From Actinocorallia sp. API 0066 (GTDB lineage: Bacteria > Actinomycetota > Actinomycetes > Streptosporangiales > Streptosporangiaceae), in NCBI RefSeq assembly GCF_020991275.1, contig NZ_JAJLQY010000007.1, positions 62,001 through 126,000 on the forward strand: a stretch of DNA of 64,000 nucleotides. The letters run 5' to 3'. A model generated the notes under the pieces. That model was not told the DNA's origin, made no database searches, and saw only the letters and a program-made list of their open reading frames with translations. How positions within the stretch are numbered: position 1 is the first letter of the stretch; each line of letters begins with the position of its first letter. The translations under genes and the position numbers were made by a program. Below are positions 54,759-61,255 of this stretch, one piece after another.

Positions 54759-55964
54759 ATGTCCGATCAGGGGGAGCTTTCGGAGCGTCCGGAAAAGGCT
54801 GAGGGTGGCGTCGTGGGTGACGGTCCTGAGGGTGTGGCGACGTCTGGGCCGCAGCCGGTGTTCGCCGAACCCACGTGGTCCGGGGACGCGCACTCGGTGA
54901 TCTCTGGGGCGGAAGGCCCCGAGGGGCCCGAGGCGTCTGGTGGGCTTGGGGTGCCGCAGCAGGCTGGTGCGGTCGCGGGTGAGGGATACCCGGTTTCTGG
55001 TCGGACCGAAAATGCGGCTGAGGACCTTGGCGGGCTGGATGACGGGCCCGGGGTCGCGGGATACGCGGGCGTCGACATGTCGGGGCCGGCCGGGCCGGTC
55101 AAGGCGGGGATCCCGTCCAGCGGGAACTGGCGCATGCCCGAGTGGATGCGCGAGGAGACCGAGGCCAACAAGCAGGCAGGGGTCGAGAACACCGGGCTGG
55201 ACGAGGGCGAGATGCGGCGCGACCGCGGCCGCACGTTCCTGTTCGCCGGGATGGGCGTCGTCGCCCTCATCGCCTTTGTCGCGCTCACCGTCACCGTGCT
55301 GAACCAGGACGGGTCGGCGGACGACGGCGACGCGCGCGTCGGGCCGTCGGCGAGCGGTCCGGCGGCGGTGCCGAGCATGACGCCGGAGCCGGGCACCGTC
55401 TACCCGCTGAAGCCGCTCCGGCAGTTCAAGGGCGCGGGGTCGCCCGTCACCGGCGTCATCGAGGACCAGGGCGCCCGGCTGCGCTACCCGGCGTTCGGGG
55501 GCAAGTGGACGGTCCCGACAAAGAAGAACAAGCTTTTCCAGAGCGGCTGGTCCGGCCAGCAGATCCTGCCCACGGAGAAGAAGGGCACCCAGCTCTGGTA
55601 CGGGACGATCCTGTCCAAGGCGCTGGGCCCGGTGGAGAAGCGCGCCGCCGCCGGAGGCGCCGACCTGCGCGAGAAGACCGAGAGGGTCGCCGCGGGCCTG
55701 GAGAGCCGGCTCTACGCGTTCCCGCACAAGAGCAGGCCGTTCGCCTCCCAGGAGATCACCGTCAGCGGCAAGAAGGGCTGGCTTGTCGCTTCGGTGTTCA
55801 GCTTCGACCGGACGCCGATCGTCGCGAAGAGCGAGGTCGTGGTGACGGCGCTGGTGGACACCGGGAGGAAGTCGCCCTCGCTACTGTTCATCTCGATGCC
55901 GAACACGGCGAAGAGCCTGTGGCCGGACATCAACGCGGTGATCAACGGCCTTGAGGCGGGCTGA
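54759..55964 (+). CDS. Single-pass membrane protein, unknown function
   Basis: This 401-residue protein has a disordered, Gly/Glu/Pro-rich N-terminal 165 residues, one TM helix (about 167-188, FLFAGMGVVALIAFVALTVTVL) and an extracytoplasmic C-terminal domain (about 205-401) with GKWTVPTKKNKLFQSGWSGQQ and a final DINAVINGLEAG helix. The arrangement (long cytoplasmic low-complexity tail, one TM, small external domain) suggests a type II membrane protein. I recognise no family with confidence. It follows the G-rich tract and precedes a fused acyl-CoA dehydrogenase on the same strand. Confidence 0.82.
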   Translation: MSDQGELSERPEKAEGGVVGDGPEGVATSGPQPVFAEPTWSGDAHSVISGAEGPEGPEASGGLGVPQQAGAVAGEGYPVSGRTENAAEDLGGLDDGPGVAGYAGVDMSGPAGPVKAGIPSSGNWRMPEWMREETEANKQAGVENTGLDEGEMRRDRGRTFLFAGMGVVALIAFVALTVTVLNQDGSADDGDARVGPSASGPAAVPSMTPEPGTVYPLKPLRQFKGAGSPVTGVIEDQGARLRYPAFGGKWTVPTKKNKLFQSGWSGQQILPTEKKGTQLWYGTILSKALGPVEKRAAAGGADLREKTERVAAGLESRLYAFPHKSRPFASQEITVSGKKGWLVASVFSFDRTPIVAKSEVVVTALVDTGRKSPSLLFISMPNTAKSLWPDINAVINGLEAG

Positions 55965-55993
55965 CCCCTCCCGTCACCGAACGGCGTTCTAGT

Positions 55994-56028
55994 AACCTGC
56001 CCCTTACCCGAGGGTGAGGAGGCAGGTT
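55994..56028 (+). promoter_or_regulatory. Inverted repeat enclosing the ribosome site of the fused acyl-CoA dehydrogenase
   Basis: AACCTGCC (55994-56001) pairs with GGCAGGTT (56021-56028), one base before the ATG. The GAGGAGG ribosome site (56016-56022) lies between and partly in the 3' arm, so the hairpin would hide it. It could instead be a DNA operator. Confidence 0.45.
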
Positions 56029-56029
56029 C

Positions 56030-58141
56030 ATGGCGATCGGTCTGACCGAGGAGCACGAGGCGCTCGCCGCGTCCGTGCGCGGATTCGTCGCGCGGCACGT
56101 CGGGGCGGAGGCCGTCCGGGAGGGGGCGGCGCGGCCCGCGTTCTGGCCCGCGCTCGCCGCGCAGGGGCTGCTCGGCCTGCACCTGCCCGAGGGGCACGGC
56201 GGGCAGGGGTTCGGGCTCGTCGAGGCCGCCGTCGCGGTGGAGGAGCTCGGCAGGGCGTTGGCGCCGGGGCCGTTCACCCCGACCGTCCTGGCCGGGGCGC
56301 TGCTCGCGGGGTCGGCGGCGGCCAAGGAGGCGCTGCCGGGCCTCGCCGACGGGTCGCGCACCGCCGCCGTCGCGCTCACCGCGGACCTGACGCGGGACGG
56401 CGACACCGTCTCGGGAGCCGCTGAGATCGTGCTGGGGGCCGCGGGCGCCGATCTGCTCCTCCTGCCCGTCGCGGACGGCTGGGTGCTGCTGGAGGCCACT
56501 GAGGCCGTTGTGGCGCCCCTTGAGGCGCTCGACCTGACCCGCGGCGTCGCGTCGGTCACGGTGGACGGCGTCGTGGCGGCCCCGGTGCCGGGCGTCGGCG
56601 ACGCGCGGGCCCTGGCCGCCGTCCTGCTCGGCGCGGAGGCGTGCGGGGTGGCCGCGCGCGCCCTCGACGACGCGGTCTCCTACGCGAGGATGCGCGAGCA
56701 GTTCGGCAGGCCCATCGGCCAGTTCCAGGGGATCAAGCACAAGCTCGCCAGGATGCAGGTGCTGCTGGAGCGGGCCCGCGCGACGGTGTGGGACGCCGCC
56801 CGCTCCCTCGACCCCTACGCCGTCGAGGCGGCCGCGGCGCTCGCCGCCGACGCCGCCGTGGCGTGCGCCGCCGACAACATCCAGACGCACGGCGGCATCG
56901 GCTACACCTTCGAGCACGACGCCCACCTCGTCTACCGCAGGGCGCTCACCCTGCGCGCGCTGGTGAAGGGCGGCCCCTCGCCCGAGGACAGGCTCGCCGA
57001 ACTCGTCCTCGCGGGGGTGCGCCGGGAGGCGGCGCTGGAGCTGCCGCCCGAGGCCGAGCCGCTGCGCGCCGAGATCAGGGCGCGCGTCGCGGAGTTCGCC
57101 GCGATGGACGAGTTCACCCGGCGCGGCCCGATGGCCGCCGAGGGATGGGTGGCCCCGCACCTTCCCCGGCCGTGGGGGCGGGACGCGGGCGCGTTGGAGC
57201 AGGTCGTCATAGCGCAGGAGCTGAAGGCGGCGGGCGTCAAGCCGGTCAAACTGCTCATCGGCTCGTGGGTGGTGCCCTCGCTCGTCCAGTACGGCACCCC
57301 CGAACAGCAGGAGCGGTTCCTGCCGCCGACGTTCCGCGGCGAGTTCCTGTGGTGCCAGCTGTTCTCCGAGCCCGGCGCGGGCTCCGACCTGGCGGGACTG
57401 CGGACGCGCGCGGAGCGGGTCGAGGGCGGGTGGCTGATCTCCGGGCAGAAGATCTGGACGTCGCTGGCACGCGAGGCCGCTTGGGGCATCTGCCTCGCCC
57501 GCACCGACCCCGACGCGCCCAAGCACGACGGGATCACCTACTTCCTCGTGGACATGGCCTCACCCGGCATCGAGATCAGGCCGCTACGGGAGGCCACGGG
57601 TGACGCCGTCTTCAACGAGGTGTTCCTGGACGAGGTGTTCGTGCCGGACGAGCTTGTGGTGGGGCCCGTCGGATCCGGGTGGAAGGTCGCGCGGAACACG
57701 CTCGCCAACGAGCGGGTCGGGCTGACCTCGACCTTCCAGCTCGGCGCGGACCTGCCGAAGCTCGTCCGGCTCATCGACGGGCTGGGCCTCGCCGACGACC
57801 CCGTGGTGCGGCGCGGCCTGGGCGCGCTGGCCGCCGACGAGCACGCGTTCCGGCTGCTCGGCCTGCGCGCCACGATGAAGCAGCTCTCCGGCACCGATCC
57901 GGGCGCGACGGCGACCGTGCGGAAGCTCGTCGCGATGGAGCACGGCCAGCGCGTCACCGAGTTCGGGTACGAGCTGCTGGGCACGTCCGGCGGCCTGACC
58001 GGCGGCTGGCGGGGCGACCTGCGCGCGCGCTGGACGCGCTACCTCCTGGCGTCCCGGGCCATGACGATCGGCGGCGGCACCACGGAGATCAACCTGAACG
58101 TCATCGGAGAACGCATCCTCGGGCTACCCCGCGACGCCTGA
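56030..58141 (+). CDS. Two-domain fused acyl-CoA dehydrogenase (FadE34/FadE6-like)
   Basis: This 703-residue protein is two acyl-CoA dehydrogenase units in tandem. The N-terminal half (about 1-335) has YARMREQFGRPIGQFQGIKHKLA and THGGIGYTFEHDAHLVYRRA. The C-terminal half (about 345-703) has LFSEPGAGSDLAGLRTRAE, KIWTSLAREAAW and TIGGGTTEINLNVIGERILGLPR. In mycobacteria the similar FadE34 acts on cholesterol side-chain CoA esters and mimics the alpha2beta2 ChsE heterodimers, so a steroid or branched acyl substrate is possible. FAD and substrate sites are probably split between the halves. It is convergent with the next gene across a cloverleaf repeat. Confidence 0.92.
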   Translation: MAIGLTEEHEALAASVRGFVARHVGAEAVREGAARPAFWPALAAQGLLGLHLPEGHGGQGFGLVEAAVAVEELGRALAPGPFTPTVLAGALLAGSAAAKEALPGLADGSRTAAVALTADLTRDGDTVSGAAEIVLGAAGADLLLLPVADGWVLLEATEAVVAPLEALDLTRGVASVTVDGVVAAPVPGVGDARALAAVLLGAEACGVAARALDDAVSYARMREQFGRPIGQFQGIKHKLARMQVLLERARATVWDAARSLDPYAVEAAAALAADAAVACAADNIQTHGGIGYTFEHDAHLVYRRALTLRALVKGGPSPEDRLAELVLAGVRREAALELPPEAEPLRAEIRARVAEFAAMDEFTRRGPMAAEGWVAPHLPRPWGRDAGALEQVVIAQELKAAGVKPVKLLIGSWVVPSLVQYGTPEQQERFLPPTFRGEFLWCQLFSEPGAGSDLAGLRTRAERVEGGWLISGQKIWTSLAREAAWGICLARTDPDAPKHDGITYFLVDMASPGIEIRPLREATGDAVFNEVFLDEVFVPDELVVGPVGSGWKVARNTLANERVGLTSTFQLGADLPKLVRLIDGLGLADDPVVRRGLGALAADEHAFRLLGLRATMKQLSGTDPGATATVRKLVAMEHGQRVTEFGYELLGTSGGLTGGWRGDLRARWTRYLLASRAMTIGGGTTEINLNVIGERILGLPRDA

Positions 58142-58150
58142 ACGGGTCAC

Positions 58151-58208
58151 GGCCCGGGGGCGGGCGCTCCCGACGAAGTCGGGGTCGCGAAGCGTCCGCC
58201 TCCGGGCC
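58151..58208 (-). repeat. Cloverleaf-like dispersed palindromic repeat, copy 2
   Basis: This 58-bp element is the reverse complement of the 18132-18190 element, with three substitutions and one deletion. It starts 10 bp after the fused acyl-CoA dehydrogenase stop, between two convergent genes. A C-G pair in copy 1 is replaced by a G-T pair here, so stem pairing at that step is kept by changes on both sides. Confidence 0.75.
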
Positions 58209-58241
58209 CAATCGAACACAGCTGCGGCCCCGAGCGTGTGC

Positions 58242-59075
58242 TCAGCGCATGTTGGTGTGGACGACGCCGACGCCGATCGCGCCCACGGTGCTGGCGCCGT
58301 TGAACGAGGCGATGACCGAGTGGTCCTTGGCGTCCGAGAGGCCCTCGATCTTGACGCCGAGCAGCTCCGCGCCCGCGGGGATCAGCCCGCCGATGTCCTC
58401 GGGCAGGTACTGCAGGAAGTTGCCGCCCGCGGTGAGGTCGAGGGAGTGCTTGTAAAGCTTGGTCTTCTTGTCGTACCGCGTGTGGACGCCGGGCAGCCGC
58501 TTGATCTGCCGGGTGATGAACCGGGGGTCGGCCTGGCGCTTCAGCTCGGCCACCTGCTCGGGCGTCAGCTGCTCCCGCTCGGCGGGTTGTTTGCCGACCT
58601 TGGTGGTCTGCACGCCGTTCTTGATGGTGATGACCGTGGTGCTCACCTTGCGCCACTTCTGGCCGACCAGGCGGCTCTTGACGCTCGTCGCCTTCATGGT
58701 GAACCTCGGCTTGAGCGTGAAGTGCGCCTCCTCCTGGGTCTGCTCGCTTCCGTCCGGCAGGAACGTCACGGTGCCGGTGTAGCGGGTGAAGGAGGTGAGC
58801 TGCGCGGGCAGCGGCCCCGACTCGCCCGGGATCTCGGGCTTGGGCATGGTCGGCGTGGCGGGCGCGGGCGGGAGGACGATCTCGACGGTCTCGGCTTTCG
58901 GCGGCCGCTTGGGCGCGCCGGGGTAGTCCTCGGAGACCGGGGTGATCGCGACGTCGCTGGGGGCGCCGCCGTCGAAGCTCGCGTCCACCCGCACCAGGCC
59001 GAGGACGGCGGCGGGGACGGCGGCCATGGCGATGATCGTGACCAGGCCGACGGTGCGGTCGGTACGACGATCCAC
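58242..59075 (-). CDS. Membrane-anchored extracytoplasmic protein, unknown
   Basis: This 277-residue protein has one N-terminal TM/signal anchor (about 9-30), a Pro-rich spacer and an extracytoplasmic domain with many beta-like segments (TRYTGTVTFLPDGSEQ, FTLKPRFTMKATS) and a basic middle. Start GTG 59075 has GGAGGAG 5 bp upstream. I recognise no family. It is convergent with the fused acyl-CoA dehydrogenase across the repeat and lies upstream of an FkbM gene on the same strand. Confidence 0.75.
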   Translation of the reverse strand: MDRRTDRTVGLVTIIAMAAVPAAVLGLVRVDASFDGGAPSDVAITPVSEDYPGAPKRPPKAETVEIVLPPAPATPTMPKPEIPGESGPLPAQLTSFTRYTGTVTFLPDGSEQTQEEAHFTLKPRFTMKATSVKSRLVGQKWRKVSTTVITIKNGVQTTKVGKQPAEREQLTPEQVAELKRQADPRFITRQIKRLPGVHTRYDKKTKLYKHSLDLTAGGNFLQYLPEDIGGLIPAGAELLGVKIEGLSDAKDHSVIASFNGASTVGAIGVGVVHTNMR

Positions 59076-59159
59076 GGTGTCTCCTCCAGGGGGGTCGGGC
59101 ACGATTCAACACCACTTGACCCACGGGTAACAACGCCTGCCGGGAACGGCCTCTTGCGG

Positions 59160-59909
59160 TCAGCGCGCCCGAGAATGATGCCGGAAGAGTACCGAGTTGA
59201 GGTATCCCGTCCCGGGAAACAGTACTCGGCTGGGAAACGAACGGGTCAGGTGCGCGGCGTGGGCCGCCTGATGCGATGCAAGATCGAAACCCGACAGTGA
59301 CTGCCAACGGCCGCCGGAGCGGACGAACCCCGCATATCCCCAGGAGTCCAGCAGGTCGACGACCGGGTCGAGCGTGCCGTGCCTGGCCTCCAGCTCCAGC
59401 AGCAGGACCGGCAGATCACCCCGCACGAGCCCCTCAGCGCCCCGCAGCGCCGCCAACTCGTGCCCCTCGATGTCGAACTTCAGGAACCGCACGTCGGCCA
59501 GCCCCAGGCCGTCCAGGGCGACGGTGGGGACCTTCGCGCCGCCGCCAGCCTCCCGCTCCAGCGTCGAGAGCCCGACGATCGCCCCGGCGGGCGGGGACCA
59601 CAGGGTGGCCATGCCGTCCCGGTCGGACGCGGCCGCGGCGACCACCCGCACGGCCGGGAACGTCCGCCCCAGCAGCGCCGCGAGCTCCGGATCCGCCTCG
59701 ACCGCGACGACACGGTCCGCCCTGCGGAGCAGCCGCGCCGTCCACGGCCCGAACCACGCGCCGACGTCCACCGCCGTGCCCCCCACCGGGACGAACTCGT
59801 CAAGGTGCCGCAACTCAGGCTCCGCGCGGGGGTACACGGCCCTCACGGCCGCGCCCACCAGACGCTTGGGCAGCACCCGCGCGACAGCCCGGGACAGGCG
59901 TTGGCTCAT
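59160..59909 (-). CDS. FkbM family SAM-dependent methyltransferase
   Basis: This 249-residue protein has SAM motif I VDVGAWFGPWTARLL and the acidic VVAVEADPEL loop. The FkbM signature is FLKFDIEGHELAALRGAEGL (about 160-180). Members O-methylate sugars, polyketides or surface glycans. The start is ATG 59909. The neighbouring acyltransferase-3 and AftD-like genes suggest a role in decorating a surface glycan or lipid. It has no TM segment. Confidence 0.88.
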   Translation of the reverse strand: MSQRLSRAVARVLPKRLVGAAVRAVYPRAEPELRHLDEFVPVGGTAVDVGAWFGPWTARLLRRADRVVAVEADPELAALLGRTFPAVRVVAAAASDRDGMATLWSPPAGAIVGLSTLEREAGGGAKVPTVALDGLGLADVRFLKFDIEGHELAALRGAEGLVRGDLPVLLLELEARHGTLDPVVDLLDSWGYAGFVRSGGRWQSLSGFDLASHQAAHAAHLTRSFPSRVLFPGTGYLNSVLFRHHSRAR

Positions 59910-59994
59910 CTGCAGAACGTACCCGTCACCCCTCCCCTGACGGCACACTGGTGCACACCCCGAACCACCGGGGCGGATCGGACCTGGAGGCAGC

Positions 59995-61230
59995 ATGGGC
60001 GGGCCGCGCAGGGTGCCCACCGGGCACCTCGACGCCCTGGACGGCCTGCGCACGGTCGCCATCGCCCTCGTCGTCGGCGTCCACGTGGTCGGGCCCACCG
60101 GCATGCTCAACGACCCGGGGATCGGCTGGCGGATGCTGGCGGCCGGCGGTGTGGGCGTGCCGATCTTCTTTGTGCTGTCGGGCTACCTGCTCTACCGGCC
60201 GTACGCGCGGGCCACCCTGGACGGGACGCCCTTGCCGGGCACGCGGGACTTCCTGCGTCGCCGGGCCCTGCGCATCCTGCCCGCGTACTGGCTGATGCTG
60301 CCCTTCGCGCTGGTCCTCCTGAACCGCGAGCACGCCGCCGACCCCGTGCTGTGGCTCCAGATGATCACCCTGACCCAGAACTACGACCCGAACCCCCCGT
60401 GGGACCTGACGGCGCTCGGCCTGCCCGGCCTCGTGCCCATCTGGAGCCTCTCGGTGGAGGCCGCTTTCTACCTGCTGCTACCGCTGTTCGCCCTGGGGCT
60501 GCACCGGTTCGCGCGGGGCTCACGGCGCCGGCTGCTCGGGGGGATCGGCGCGCTGTTCGCGCTGTCGCTCGTCGAGGCGCTCGGGCTGCGGTTCGTGGAG
60601 TACACGGGGCCGGTCTTCGGCTACGACCCGATCGCCGTGCTGTTCTACAACGAGCGGCTGCTACCGCGCTCGCTCCTGTACTTCGCCTTGGGGATGGCGT
60701 TGGCCGTGCTGGCGGAGCGTCCCGGACGGCTGAGCGAGGCCGTCGGACGCGCGCCCGGAATCGGCTGGACGGTGGCGGTCTCGGCGCTGGCGCTGCTTTC
60801 GACGCCGCTGGCGACCCCGCTGTTCGGCGGCGACCAGACGGCCCGGCAGTACGTCGTGTTCTCGCTGCTCACGGTGGTCGTCGCCGCGGCCGCCGTCGCG
60901 CCCGCCGCGCTCGCCCCCGACCACCCCTTCACCCGCGGCCTCCTGGCCAACCCCGTGATGCGCAGAATCGGCCTGGTCTCCTACGGGGTCTTCCTGTGGC
61001 ACGCCGTCGTCATCGAAGGCTGGTACGCCCTCACCGGCCGTGACCACTTCGCCTTCGACTTCTGGCTGGTCCTGTCCGTCACCGTGCTGTTCTCCCTCGT
61101 CCTGGCCTCCCTCAGCCTCGTCCTCGTCGAACAGCCCGCCCAACGCCTGGCCCGCCACCTCCAGTCCCGCGCCCGCCGGAACCCGCCTCGCGAGGAACCC
61201 GCCCCGCGTCCCGTCTCCGCCGGGAACTGA
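59995..61230 (+). CDS. Acyltransferase family 3 (AT3) membrane protein
   Basis: This 411-residue protein has about ten TM helices and the AT3/OafA motifs: GHLDALDGLRTVAIALVVGVH near the start (catalytic-type His after TM1) and RRALRILPAYW. It transfers acyl groups to surface carbohydrates. GGAGG lies upstream of the ATG. The C-terminal block VSYGVFLWHAVVIEG is partly repeated 300 bp downstream in a decayed copy (61271-61405). Confidence 0.92.
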   Translation: MGGPRRVPTGHLDALDGLRTVAIALVVGVHVVGPTGMLNDPGIGWRMLAAGGVGVPIFFVLSGYLLYRPYARATLDGTPLPGTRDFLRRRALRILPAYWLMLPFALVLLNREHAADPVLWLQMITLTQNYDPNPPWDLTALGLPGLVPIWSLSVEAAFYLLLPLFALGLHRFARGSRRRLLGGIGALFALSLVEALGLRFVEYTGPVFGYDPIAVLFYNERLLPRSLLYFALGMALAVLAERPGRLSEAVGRAPGIGWTVAVSALALLSTPLATPLFGGDQTARQYVVFSLLTVVVAAAAVAPAALAPDHPFTRGLLANPVMRRIGLVSYGVFLWHAVVIEGWYALTGRDHFAFDFWLVLSVTVLFSLVLASLSLVLVEQPAQRLARHLQSRARRNPPREEPAPRPVSAGN

Positions 61231-61255
61231 CTCCGGCGTCGGCTGGGCGGACGGT

